A DNA stretch of 64,000 nt from Aselliscus stoliczkanus. Lineage: Eukaryota > Chordata > Mammalia > Chiroptera > Hipposideridae. A program made the translations under genes and the position numbers. Below are positions 45,108 through 55,895 of the stretch, piece after piece (position 1 is the first letter of the stretch; the number at the start of each line of letters is the position of its first letter). The notes below the pieces were generated by a model that saw only the letters and a list, made by a program, of their open reading frames with translations, had not been told where the DNA came from and did no database searches. Where the stretch lies: positions 66,050,771-66,114,770 of the forward strand of contig CM066737.1 in assembly GCA_033961575.1 (NCBI GenBank), written 5' to 3'.

Positions 45108-45680
45108 TCTTGATATGACTTCAATCTTCTTAAATTTACTGAGACTTGTTTTGTGGCCTAACATGGTCTATCTTGGAAAATGTCCCATGTGTACTTGAGA
45201 AGAATGTATATTCTCTTTTTTCAGGGTGAAATGCACTAAAAATATCAACGAAGTCCAGCTGGTCTAAAGTATCATTTAAGGCCCCTCTTTCTGTGTTGAT
45301 TTTCTGTCCAGAGGGTCTGTCCATTGGTGACAATGGTGTTGAAATCCCCTACTATGATAGTGTTACCGTTGATCTCTGTCTTTGTGTCTGTCAAAATCTG
45401 TTATATGTAATTAGGAGTTCCTATGTTGGGTGCATAGATGTTTATTAGGGTTATAGTGCCCTTCTATATCTTTTCTTGTAGTCATTTTAAAGTCTATTTT
45501 GTCCAAAATAAGTATTGGTACTCCTGCTTTTTTTTTTCTCATTTCCATTTGCATGAAATATCTTATTCCATCTATAAACAGCATATACATGTATCTTATT
45601 TTCTTATCCACTCAGCCACTCTCTATCTTTTGATTGGAGCATTTAGCCCATTCACATTTAAAATGATTATTGATAGGTAC
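45108..45680 (-). pseudogene. L1 ORF2 endonuclease remnant, type B
   Basis: An endonuclease piece with the same loss around QETH as at 14800-15387, followed by GVPILILDKIDFK, GDFNT near 45325-45345, and TFFSSTHGTFSKIDHVRPQNKS at 45136-45200. It ends at KFKKIEVIS and joins 3' UTR sequence at about 45108. Stops and frame changes are present. The active-site Glu is lost and no reverse transcriptase follows. Confidence 0.8.
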
Positions 45681-45744
45681 ATATGTATTGCCATTTTGTT
45701 ATTTGTATTCCTGGTCTTCCTGGGTTTGCTTGTTTACCCCTTTC

Positions 45745-46606
45745 TTTTGTTTAAAAAAGCCCTTTTAACATTTCTTACAATGCTGGCTTGGTGGTAATGA
45801 ATTCCTTAAGCTTATTCTTTTCTGAGAAGCTCTTCATTTCTCCTTCAATTTTAAGTGATAGCCGTGCTGGGTAGAGCAATCTTGGTTGTAGGCCTTTATT
45901 TTGTGTCACTTTGAATATCTCCTGCCCCTCCCTTCTGGCCCGCAGAGTTTCTGTAGACAAGTCAGCTGTTAGTCTAATAGGAGTTCCTTTGTATGTAACA
46001 TGCTGTCTTTCTCTTGCAGCCTCTAGGATTCTGTCTCTGTCTTTAATCTTTGCCATTTTCACTATGATGTGTCTTGGTGTGGACCTGTTTGGGTTCAGCT
46101 TGTTTGGAACCCTCTGCACTTCCTGGGCATGTATGTTGATTTCCTTCATCAGGGTAGGGAAGTTTTCAGTCATTATTTTTTAAAATACGTTTTCGACACC
46201 TTGGTTCTTCTCTTCTCCTTCTGGTATTCCTATGATTCTAAGATGGTTGTGTTTCACCTTGTCCCATAGGGCTCTTAAAGTATTTTCATTGTTTTTTATT
46301 CTTTGGTCTTTTTGTTGTGCCAATTGGGTGATTTCTGCTATTTTATCTTCCAAATCGCTGATCCGCTCCTCTGCATCATCTACTCTACTGGTGATTCCTT
46401 CAAGTGTGTTCTTCATTTAGTTCTAACAGGTTGTTTTTTATGGTTTTCCTATCCTTCTTTATGTCCTCGCTAAGTTCCTTAAACAATCTTATCATCAGTG
46501 TTCTAAACTCTGTCTCTGAAAGGTTGGATCCCTCTGTTTCATTTAGTTCCATTTCTAGAGGTTTCTTCTGATCTTTTACTTGTGACATGTTCCTTTGTTT
46601 CCCCAT
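45745..46606 (-). pseudogene. L1 ORF1, inner copy, broken
   Basis: It starts MGKQRNMSQVKDQ at 46606. A small deletion in the coiled-coil region near 46410-46430 shifts the frame (LLELN then EEHT). The C-terminal half continues in other frames through KNTLEGITSRVDDAEERIS and IIVKMAKIKDRDRIL to TTKPAL, where CAA has become the stop TAA near 45775. Not functional. Confidence 0.85.
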
Positions 46607-47735
46607 TCTGGCTGTCGCTCTGGGATTGCTTTGATGCATTAGATAGATCACTAGGAGAGCCCTGGCTGGATCACGCAGGCACACAGCTCACGGCCCAACA
46701 CTCCCAGGAAAACTCCCAGTCTCAGCCTGTCCCAATCAGCTGCTCGCAGATCAGGCCGAGCAGCCCGACAACCAATCACCACAATCACCAGCCTGGCAAC
46801 TCTGCAAGCGCAGTTCGGAGAGCGGGGACCCGAGGCGGCTTGCATACTCCTGCACCTCAGTGAGCAGCCTGTTGGAGCTGGACCACGCCCACCAGGAGTT
46901 TACCTGGAAATGCAACACAAGCCGAGGGGAGGGTGGGGATCCGAGGCGGCCATGCACTCCAGGGTCTCAGTGAGCAGCCTGTTGGAACCGGAGGGCTCGC
47001 ATCCAGCATTTCCCTAGCAACACAATATAAGCCGGGCGGAGGGTGGGGACCCAAGGCCGCATGCGCGCATGCACATGTACATGCTCTTCTGCGCCAATTC
47101 CACCAGACCAATGAGGTCTCGTACCTGATCCTTTGTGGGAAGGCCCAAGCCCGACAAAATGGCGCCCTCCCTACACCACTCGTTTGCAGGCTCCACACCA
47201 CGGGAACAACAGTCCAAAAACCTCCAGCCTTTGCACCAAAGGTGCTCAGCTGAGTCCATCTCTGCAGGCTCCTGGGCCCAGCTCAAACAGCCTCTCCCTC
47301 CACCAGTAGCCAGGTAAGTGTTCACCGGCGAGCAAGCCCGTGTGCCGGCCCCACTGATTCTCTAGCCGCTCTTAGCTTCACCGAGCTGAGCAAAGACAGT
47401 CCTCACTAATTTACTGCCAGCTATCTTAGAACTTCTCTTCCCGGCAAAGGTGCCCTGGGCTGGTGAGCTTGGTGTGCGGCCGGAGGGTCTCTCCCCAACT
47501 GGAGAAGCCTCCCTACAGCTGGGGCTTCCCTCACTGGTTTCGTCCTCTCTTGTCTCTGCCTGTCCTACCAGACCCGACTTGGCCTCCTCTTAAGGTTCTT
47601 CGTTTAGTGGTTCTGTTCCTCCAGTGTTCCAGGGACCTCCAGGGTTGAATGCTGTATAATTTGCTTGTAATTTTGGTGTGATCCTGGGAGGCAGTTAGCA
47701 CAGCGTCTGTCTATTGTGCCATTTTACCGGAAGTC
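46607..47735 (-). promoter_or_regulatory. L1 type B 5' UTR, inner copy, with a duplicated block
   Basis: Same region as 16315-17326. It is longer because a block beginning CAGTGAGCAGCCTGTTGGA and ending GGGTGGGGATCCGAGGC occurs twice (about 46858-46975 and 46976-47060). The first base of this UTR (47735, in GACTTCCGGTAAAATGG) is fused to the outer ORF1. Confidence 0.7.
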
Positions 47736-48530
47736 AAGCTTATTCTTTTTTGAGAAGCTCTTCATTTCTCCTTCAATTTTAAGTGATAACTGTGCTGGGT
47801 AGAGCAATCTTGGTTGTAGGTCTTTATTTTGTGTCACTTTGAATATCTCCTGCCACTCCCTTCTGGCCTGCAGAGTTTCTGTAGACAAGTCAGCTGTTAG
47901 TCTAACAGGAGTTCCTTTGTATGTAACCTGCTGTCTTTCTCTTGCAGCCTCTAGGATTCTGTCTCTGTCTTTAACCTTTGCCATTTTAACTATGATGTGT
48001 CTTGGTGTGGACCTGTTTGGAACCCTCTGCACCTCCTGGGCATGTATGTTGATTTCCTTCATCAGGGTAGGGAAGTTTTCAGTCATTATTTTTTCAAATA
48101 CTTTCTCGACCCCTTGCTTCTTCTCTTCTCCTTTTGGTATTCCTATGAGTCTAAGGTGGTTGTGTTTCACTTTGTCCCATAGGACTCTTAAACTATTTTC
48201 ATTATTTTTTATTCTTTGGTCTTTTTGTTTTTCCAACTGCAAGATTTCTGCTATTTTGTCTTCCAAATCCCTGATCCGCTCCTCTGCTTCATCTACTCTA
48301 CTGGTGATTCCTTCTAGTGTGTTTTTCATTTCAGTTATTGTATTCTTTAGTTCTAACTGGTTGTTTTTTATGATTTCTCTATCCTTCATTATTTCCTCAC
48401 TAAGTTTGTTAAACATTCTTATCATCAGTGTTCTTAACTCTGAAAGGTTGGATCCCTCTGTTTCATTTGGTTCCATTTCTAGAGGTTTCTTTTCATCTTT
48501 TACTTGTGAAATGTTTCTTTGTTTCCCCAT
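47724..48530 (-). pseudogene. L1 ORF1, outer copy: open 268-codon frame, C-terminus replaced
   Basis: The longest open frame in the window. From MGKQRNISQVKDE at 48530 it runs uninterrupted through the N-terminal region, the coiled coil (about residues 50-110, KNTITEMKNTLEGITSRV then LEDKIAEILQLEKQ), the RRM-like domain starting HLRLIGIPKGEE, and the C-terminal domain with RHIIVKMAKVKDRDRIL, VTYKGTPVRLTADLS and EWQEIFKVTQ. After KKNKL it enters the other L1's 5' end and stops (DFR, stop). The last approximately 15 native residues (EFITTKPALQ onward) are missing. The 4-codon gap after VQRVPN and the shorter VDLFGT-side sequence separate it from the inner ORF1. RNA chaperone function might be weakened, and expression is unknown. 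Confidence 0.85.
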
Positions 48531-49533
48531 TCTGGCTGTCGCTCTGGGATTGCTTTGAGAGCCCTGGCTGGATCTCGCTGGAACACAGCTCACGGCCCAA
48601 CACTCCCATGAAAACTCCCAGTCTCAGCCTGTCCCAATCAGCCGCTCGAAGATCAGTCCAAGCAGTCCGACATCCAGTCACCAGCCTGGCAACTCTGCAA
48701 GCGCAGTGCAGAGAGCTGGGACCCCAGGTGGCTGACGCTCTCCCACGTCTCAGTGAGCAGCCTGTTGGAGTCAAAGGGCACCCACCCAGCTTTTCCCTGG
48801 CAACGCAGTACAAGCCAGGCGGAGGGTGGTGATCCAAGGCCGCATGCGCACACACACACATACACGCATTTCTGTGCCAATTCCACAAGACCAATGAGGT
48901 CTCGGACCTGACCCGCTGTGGGAGGGCCCAACCCGAGGGCCCAACCCTGACAATATGGCGCTCTCCTTAAACCACTCGCGTACAGGCTCCACATCTGGGG
49001 AACAATAGTCCAAAAACCTCCAGCCTTTGCACCAAAGGTGCTCTGTACAGTCCGTCCCCACAGTCTCCTGGGCCCGGCTCACACAGCTACTCCATCTACC
49101 AGGAACCAGGGAAGTGCTCACCAGCAAGCAAGCCCGTGTGCCGGCCCCACTGATTCTCTAGCTGCTCTTTGCCTCACTGAGCTGAGCGAAGAGAGTCCTC
49201 ACTAATTTACTGCCAGCTATCTTGGAACTCCTCTTCCTGGCAAAGGAACTCTGGGCTGGTGAGCTTCATGTGCGTCCAGAGGGTCTCTCTCCCAACTGGA
49301 GAATCCTCCCCACAGCTGGGGCTTCCCTCACAGGGTTCGCCCTCTCTCATCTCCGCCCATCCTACCAGACCCGACGTGATCTCCTCTTTAAGTTCTCCAT
49401 TTAGTGGTTCTGTTCATCTAGTGTTCCGGGGACCTCCAGGGTTGAATGCTGTATAATTTGTTTGTAATTTTGGTGTGATCCTGGGAGGTAGTTAGCACAG
49501 CGTCTGTCTATTCCACCATTTTACCAGAAGTCC
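48531..49533 (-). promoter_or_regulatory. L1 type B 5' UTR, outer copy
   Basis: A complete 5' UTR up to the L1 5' terminus (GGACTTCTGGTAAAATGG on the minus strand), with one copy of the block that is doubled in the inner UTR. If active it would drive the outer ORF1 and could read on into the inner L1. Function is inferred. Confidence 0.65.
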
Positions 49534-49772
49534 TCAGTAATTTCTAATCAAGATGTTTATGCACTTTTAGCCTAATGAAATATAAAAGAAAAAAGAAAAA
49601 AAAGGAAATCTTTTGCCAGTCTTATTTTCAAAAATGTACAAAACTTTGTTATTTTTTATTCTCATTATCATTCCGGATTTACATTACCACTTTAGACCAC
49701 TTGACAAATCAAATTTTTCAATATCCTTGCCCAGAAGAATTCCAGTTTATACCTCTTCAAGGAAAAGCATGG

Positions 49773-49889
49773 GGGCCGGCCGAGTGACGCGGTGGTTAAG
49801 CGCTGGCTTGGGAAGCCAGCGGCCCCGGTTCAGGTCCCACATGTGAGGGCCAGTGACACTGCCCTCAAAAAAAAAAAAAAAAGAAAAGA
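49773..49889 (+). mobile_element. tRNA-derived SINE, short type, well preserved
   Basis: Head GGGCCGGCCGAGTGACGC, A-box region GTGGTTAAGCGC, B box GGTTCAGGTCCC, end CACTGCCCTC and a 16-base A run then AAG-rich tail. Ten-base duplication AAAAGCATGG at 49763-49772 and 49890-49899. The best plus-strand example of the monomer here. Confidence 0.95.
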
Positions 49890-49899
49890 AAAAGCATGG

Positions 49900-50526
49900 G
49901 CCCAACACAGTTGTAACAAAGTTCATATTTTAAAATTTTAATAACTGAGCAGTTAAGCAAATACAACATGTGTATCAATAGGATGGGAAGTCCCTTTTTG
50001 ACCTTAAAGCTAGTTACCAAATGTCTTAAAACTTTGTGGAGTTATGGAATAAAGTGACATAATTTTCCCTCAATGAGAAATTCCTTTGGTTGACTTTGTC
50101 CAACTAATAAAATCTCTGCGATATGATGCTAACAGTAGAATTTGTATTCTTATATGAAAGGCAAGTAAAGTAATCAGAAAATACTTCTTATGGAAGAAGA
50201 ATTTAGGCTAGGTCTTAAAAGTAAGAAGGGTCATATATTCATGCAAAGAAAGACAGGATTTCACATGAAAGAAATAGCTAGAAATAGACACATATCTGGA
50301 GGTTAAGGGAGATGATGTGTGTACATATCATTTTACATACAGAATGGTTTGACAGGGTAGAACAAAGTAATGTTTGGGGCTTCATAAGAACTTTAGATAT
50401 AAGGTTGCAAATGTGTATAGATGAAGGAGAGATTCTGAATTCAAAGCCAAGAAGTACGCCTGCATATACTAATGCAAGAGTAAATCATTCCAGCATTAAA
50501 TTACACTGGGTTATACAAAAGACCTT
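49900..50526. other. Unassigned non-coding stretch
   Basis: No repeat or gene recognised. Confidence 0.45.
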
Positions 50527-50783
50527 ACCACTGCACTGTACGTCTGAAGCTGCCGCTGAATAATATTATATGTCAACTATAATTTAACACATATATAGTC
50601 ATGGGATGTGGAATATAGTGTGGGGATGGAGTCAATGGAATGATAACAGATATGTATGATATTGGGGATGGGGGGACAGGCGAGGGGGAGGGGTTAGTCA
50701 CTTTGTAAGGGGTGAAAAAGATAACTATTGCATTGTTTTGTACATCTGTAACTACTACTAATAATAATAAAAAAGTTAAAAAA
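50527..50783 (+). mobile_element. L1 LINE, short 3' UTR insertion
   Basis: A 5'-truncated L1 3' UTR (CACTGCACTGTACGTCTGAAG, TAGTCATGGGATGTGGAATA, AACTATTGCATTGTTTTGTAC) with an A tail. Near-perfect 10-base duplication AAAAGACCTT (50517-50526) and AAAAGACGTT (50784-50793). Confidence 0.85.
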
Positions 50784-50793
50784 AAAAGACGTT

Positions 50794-51059
50794 GAGGTGT
50801 ACTTATTGAAACTTTGAGCCACTTTCAAATTTCATACATATATAGAGCAACTGAAATCATCTTTATCATTAAAGCCGGACAGTACATGCATTGGGATACT
50901 GAATGTGAAATGGGGGGATAATCTTTGCCTCTCTCCCAAACTGTGGAACTCAATTCGCCTAATTTGATACAGGTCACAACTGTTGATAGGTCTGACTTAC
51001 AAGGTCAAATTCATTCTCCCACATCCACATCACTCTGCCAACTGTTTCCTTTCAGACTG

Positions 51060-51097
<38 letters not shown>

Positions 51098-51781
51098 GTT
51101 GTTGTTGTTTTTAACAATTATGTGTAGAGGTTAAAAGCTTGTTTTTTTTCTATCTAAGGGGAAGTGAGTGCTGTGTTTGTTATTTACCTTCGTGGCCAGA
51201 GCAATTACTAGGTTCAGTGATACAAAGGAAGAGAGGTAGACCTTTGATCTTGAGTAAAAAATTAAGAAATATATAAATGAACAGCGGGTTTTGGGAACAT
51301 ATAAAACATTTTGTATATTGTAGATCAGTAGCCTAGAATATTCAGTGATCTTCAGCTGGACAGAATGCCAGTCCAGAAGCAAAGGAAAGACGTATTAGCA
51401 TTTAGAGGAAATTCCTGGCAGAAGAGGGAGAAGGAAAAATGAGGACCAATTGCAGAGACATTTTACTGCTAAAAGTTTTAAGTTAAGCCTCATGTGAATG
51501 AGTCAGACAGCTGTTACCCTATTGCTGCAGTTGCCACAATATCTTGGGAGGGCTTTTGGTGTAGTTTTCTTTACAGTAGTAAATGAGAAGAACTGAGTAG
51601 AGTTGGTGCAGGGGAAGTATAGGGGCTTTTCTCCTACAAGAGTAGTTCATAAACTAAAAAATTTGAGCACTACTGTTGTAGACTTAGCATCCAGATATGA
51701 ATTCTACTTTTCTATTTTCATCCAGGTTTTTAGCATTACGTGGATTTATCCAAAAAAGTCGTTCTTACCATTTCTTTCTCT
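50794..51781. other. Unassigned stretch with a GT microsatellite
   Basis: (GT)16 at 51062-51094 followed by TTG units. No gene or other repeat recognised. Confidence 0.5.
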
Positions 51782-51980
51782 TTTTTTTCAAAACAGCTTA
51801 TTGAGGTATATTATTACAAATAAAAGTCACCCATTTTAAGGGTACAGCTTAAAGAATTTTAGTATATTTATATTGTTGTCCATCCATCACCAAAGTGTAA
51901 TTTTAGATTTCCATCCTCCTAAAAAGAAATTTTGTGCCTATTTATAATCACTCCCCATTTTCTTGCCAATTCTTATATGT
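51782..51980 (-). repeat. Old L1M 3' UTR fragment
   Basis: AAAACAGCTTATTGAGGTATA, AAAAGTCACCCATTTTAAGGG, TTGTTGTCCATCCATCACC and GATTTCCATCCTCC follow the old L1M 3' end on the minus strand. Confidence 0.75.
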
Positions 51981-52409
51981 TCTGATCAGAAACTAGGCTT
52001 ATAGAGGAGGCACACAGCCAAACATGAGCCAGGCTCTTCTCCTTGTTATCGCAAAGCAGTTCTCCAAATCTCTTTTATGAGACACTGTAAGCCATGGGCT
52101 TTATGGACAGTAATTATATACCTGAATACATACTATAAAAGCAGATGGAGCTGTGCATAAGAGGGAAGGAGGAATTGGGGAGACAGCATCATTGCAGTGA
52201 ATCAGGGAACCATATTGCTTTTCTTTTCCTTCTAGTTATTCTGGTACCTCATAATAAGTCATATTTTTACATGAGTTTTGCCACTATATAGTGTGGAAAA
52301 GATGAAGATAACAATATACACTTACTGCTACAGAACAGGATGAACTGAAGACAGAAGTAGATGTTAGTCTCTGGCAAGTTCTGCTATGGGTAATGACAAA
52401 CAACACTCA

Positions 52410-52412
<3 letters not shown>

Positions 52413-52491
<79 letters not shown>
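52413..52491. repeat. (TC)n microsatellite
   Basis: About 39 TC units with a single T interruption near 52469. The minus-strand frame across it encodes only Arg-Glu repeats and is not a gene. Confidence 0.97.
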
Positions 52492-53396
52492 GCCATGTAT
52501 CCAATCCACTGAACCAATCAAGATATCCCCTCTTTTATAAAGGCTATTGATAAGCAGCCAAATTATTGTGCAGTTTATCTTCTTTGGGTCTGATTTTCCT
52601 AAGAGAATGTTTGCCTCAGCTGAAATATTTTTCTTTTTGATAGCATCCATAGAATATCAATAAACCTTTTTTGGCGTGCATATCAGGAAACCATGATGCC
52701 TATCCAAAAATCAGTCTTTGAGATGGATACATACACTGACCTTCGATTAGGCTCCGGGTTAAGACAACATGAGAAAATCAATAGCTTATTTTCTCTCCCT
52801 CTTTTTTTTTTCTGCTCACATTTTGATGTTTTTCTAAGATAAAGAATCATAAAACTAAAGACAAACATCTCCACTGAACATCCAAGGAGGTTACCATGGG
52901 CTCAAGGGGTCATGCTTTGGCCTAATCATTGTAAATCTGCCAAACTAGGTCTCTCAACACATACCCATTCCCACTGTACACAACAGTCTGCTCCCATTGG
53001 AATTAAAGATCATTTCCCCTTGCACACCTTCCTGCATCCTCTATCCTCTATCCCCTAGATTCTTTGCAATGAGCTTTACAAGGAAGGTGTTAAGTAATTG
53101 GTACTCAGATCATAGGGGAATAAACTTATGGCATTGAATCATATTGTTCGGTTTTAACACTTTTTGCAGGTGCCAGATCACCTCCCACAGGGAAAGGAAG
53201 AAATTCTGATCCCTGTCAAAAATGTCCATGGAGAAGCTTATTGCAATAAAGCTTTTGACCATAAATAATTATGAGATGTCTATCAGTCTGCAATAAATAA
53301 AGAAATCATGCCACACAGACTTTTACTTCATCTACCAGTTTTTCCCTAGTTTTTTTACATGTATTTTGTCAACAGAACTCTTGTAGGCAAGCTAAT
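52492..53396. other. Unassigned non-coding stretch
   Basis: No confident repeat. AATAAAGCTTTTGACC at about 53247 looks like a polyadenylation region, but nothing upstream supports an LTR or a processed pseudogene. Confidence 0.4.
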
Positions 53397-53412
53397 CAAC
53401 AACAGCATTCCT

Positions 53413-53521
53413 GGGTCAGCCGAGTGGCGCGGTGGTTAAGCGCTGGCCTGGGAAGCCAGTGGCCCCAGTTCGGTCCCACATATGAGGGCCAGTGACACTG
53501 CTCTCAAAAAAACAAAACAAA
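53413..53521 (+). mobile_element. tRNA-derived SINE, short type
   Basis: Head GGGTCAGCCGAGTGGCGCGG, body as in the other monomers, AAAACAAAACAAA tail. Perfect 16-base duplication CAACAACAGCATTCCT at 53397-53412 and 53522-53537. Confidence 0.95.
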
Positions 53522-53874
53522 CAACAACAGCATTCCTAACAGAAACATATACCACGGATGTTGAGAATAATTAGGGACAAGCCAGTAAATTCTGAATGGA
53601 GCTTCTAATCTTTCACTTTCCTTTCACTAGTAAGTGATAGAGCCAAGATTTTATTCACTCTTATAGCACATAGGGTATTTAACACTGCTGCTAGCTCTGA
53701 CACAAAGCAAATTGGAAATTTAAAAGAAAATGAGGAGGCTATTATGTATAAAATTTATATGTTGGCTCTTCTAATTTATACAAAGACAATCCAATGACCT
53801 AATGGAAAAAATAATATGAAAACTGTAGCTTTTCATGTACATATTCTATAGAAACTTCTTAGAATAAAACAGGT

Positions 53875-54125
53875 ACCATTTATCAAATTCTGTATATTCC
53901 AGGCAATGTACTGAGGGCTTTAGATTTTTATGTACAATATTAACTCACCTATTCTTCACTATTTGAAATAGATGATGTTAGTATTCCTATTTTACAAATG
54001 ATGACACTGAGGCACAGTCGTTAAGTAACCTGACCAAGGTCAACACAATTAATGGTGGAGCTATTTGAATCAAAGCAGTGTGGCCCAGGTACTGCGCTTT
54101 TAACTACTGCACTGTACTGCTTCTT
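53875..54125 (-). repeat. MIR-type ancient SINE, nearly full length
   Basis: TTCCAGGCAATGTACTGAGG, CCTATTTTACAAATGATGAC, ACTGAGGCACAGTCGTTAAG and TGGTGGAGCTATTTGAATC in minus-orientation MIR order. Confidence 0.85.
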
Positions 54126-54839
54126 GGACTCTGAGGATGAAATGAGCTCAATGAGCTCCTCATTCCAAGCACACTGCATTTTCCATGGTAGGAACTCAGA
54201 CTTCTAGGGTACAATTTAATACTCGCAAGCAATAAGCAACTAGTTGTGCCAGATTCTCCCCACAGCTAAGTCATTCCCTTATAGGAAGTCAGACTTCAGG
54301 AGATAATTTAACAGTTTTAGGCTATTAGGATAACATTTAATTCACTGCTGAAGTAATGTGGTAATGCATGAAATGATGCCCTTGAATGCAATGTGGAAAA
54401 TATAAGCCTCTGAAATAGTGTATATAGCCCTCAAGTAAAAGTTATCATGCTAAGGGTTTCTTTGTTAAATCCTCACAGAGCATTAACTTTCTATCATGTA
54501 CAAGAGACTTTCATAAGCACTATTGTAATTGAGATTAGTTATTTTGGTCATGACATGAGGAAACCTATCTGGTATCTCTTTGCTGGGGAAATTCAGAAAT
54601 AGCTGCAATATGAATAACATTATGATTAAGAACTTGAATTGGGCTATGGGCTTTGAAATGTTTCATATTCCTGTTAATGATCCCATTCTAGCACCAAAAC
54701 TCGAATGTATCATTTATTCTCCATCTCATTTAATGTAGCAACTTGCATAGAAGAGGCATTAACTGTTTTCATTGCTTCCACCTTTTGTCTCTCTTGTCTG
54801 GATGCCCTTATCTCTAAATGCTTGCTTTATGGTATGGTT
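54126..54839. other. Unassigned non-coding stretch
   Basis: No repeat or gene recognised with confidence. Confidence 0.4.
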
Positions 54840-55100
54840 AAGATTATATTCCTGAAGTGGCTTGCATTATGTCACATACCTCCTCAAAAGCCATTTTACT
54901 CCCTACTCTTACTCCCATCATTATTTTCATAATGAACTGAAAATTCCAATGAATGATATTTTAAGTCTTTGCTGATCTGGTCTCAAACTACTCTCCTAGC
55001 TTCCTCTCTCATTATTTATACTTTATTCTATCTCACGCCCTGCCCCAGTCACTCCCAAATACTTGATATGTTCCAAACATATTGTTATATTTTTCCACTA
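54840..55100 (+). repeat. L2-like LINE fragment
   Basis: CTTTGCTGATCTGGTCTCAA, TCCTAGCTTCCTCTCTCATT and CTTGATATGTTCCAAACATA resemble L2 sequence upstream of the 3' end. Diverged. Confidence 0.5.
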
Positions 55101-55124
55101 CTGCTTCTTTACTCTTATACTATG

Positions 55125-55380
55125 AGAGAGCAGTTAAGGATATGGGTTCTTATATGATATGGGTCAGATAGCCCGATTTTGAAGTTCAGCTCTAATACTT
55201 GTGATGTAACCTTAGGCAGGTTATTTAATCTTCTTTATTTTTCCGTAAATCATTTTCTTCATCTATAAAGTGGATAATGATAGTGCCTACAACTTAGGGC
55301 TGCTGTGAAGGCTAAATGAGCTAAAGACATGAAGTGTTTGGAAAAATTCCTAGTCGATAGTGAGCTCTCAACAACCATTA
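55125..55380 (+). repeat. MIR-type ancient SINE
   Basis: GAGCAGTTAAGGATATGGGT, GATGTAACCTTAGGCAGGTT, TTTCTTCATCTATAAAGTGG and TAGGGCTGCTGTGAAGGCTA in MIR order. Confidence 0.85.
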
Positions 55381-55489
55381 CATTTTGTTTTTGTTATTTT
55401 TATTTTGTTATTTTATTTATATTTATTTTGTGATTTTTATTCCTACAGCTCACAATATTTTCCTACCAACTTCACCTATTGATATTTTA

Positions 55490-55895
55490 TGTACTGGTCA
55501 AGGATCAGCTCAAATGCTACCTCCTCCATGAAGCCTTTGGTAGTTTCCTCATGTTATTAAACAATACCTCAGTATTTTGAGGTTAGTGATATACTGGCTT
55601 TTTTTTTTTTTTTTTAGCTGAGCCATCCTGCTACCTGTTGGCAGCTCAGTGGCTGCTCGTCATCGAACTGCTGTTGCTCAGAGCTCAGCTCGCACTGTTT
55701 GTTTTTTGTTGTTGTTGTTTTTTGAGGGCAGTGTCACTGGCCCTCACATGTGGGACTGAACCGGGGCCGCTGGCTTCCCAAGCCAACGCTCTGGCTTTTT
55801 TACTTCCAATAGATTCCATCTATTTTAGGTCCTTAGCTGCCCATAATACAGTATCGTATGTAATAGGTGATCAGTAAGTGTATGTTGAATTAGGC
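55490..55895 (+). repeat. L2 LINE 3' end, split by a SINE dimer
   Basis: TCAGCTCAAATGCTACCTCC and TCCATGAAGCCTTTGGTAG lie left of the insertion, and TAATAGGTGATCAGTAAGTG then ATGTTGAAT lie right, in L2 order. Confidence 0.75.
55605..55790 (-). mobile_element. Dimeric SINE: short-type body plus second-type 3' half
   Basis: On the minus strand it starts inside the short SINE (AGCGTTGGCTTGGGAAGCC; about 25 head bases missing). It runs to ACACTGCCCTC, passes an A/C-rich linker (AACAACAACAA, then AAACAAACA), then continues with GTGCGAGCTGAGCTCTGAGC and the rest of the second SINE type to GGATGGCTCAGCT and an A tail. The duplication CTGGCTTTTTT (55594-55604 and 55791-55801) encloses both parts and none lies between them. 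Confidence 0.88.

Larger units (their letters stand above)
44452..49533 (-). mobile_element. Composite L1 insertion: type B L1 with a second ORF1/5' UTR joined to its 5' end
   Basis: A 10-base duplication TCAGTAATTT bounds the whole block (44442-44451 and 49534-49543). In element order (minus strand) it reads: 5' UTR (49533-48531), ORF1 cut near its 3' end (48530-47736), then immediately the first base of another L1 5' UTR (47735-46607), ORF1 (46606 to about 45745), ORF2 start to about 45108, 3' UTR piece, ORF2 last codons, 3' UTR and A tail at 44452. No A tail or duplication separates the two parts. The inner L1 shares all deletions with the copy at 14103. Confidence 0.9.

Noticed and set aside
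47839..48558. A 239-codon plus-strand open frame opposite the L1 ORF1
   Set aside because: It is the antisense reading of ORF1. Its hydrophobic SSL/SVF pattern is what the reversed coiled-coil codons give. Shorter antisense frames at 15604, 15938 and 45911 arise in the same way.
52900..53300. Possible LTR or processed pseudogene (AATAAAGC near 53247)
   Set aside because: No TG...CA ends, no flanking duplication, no primer binding site, no A tail and no coding match.
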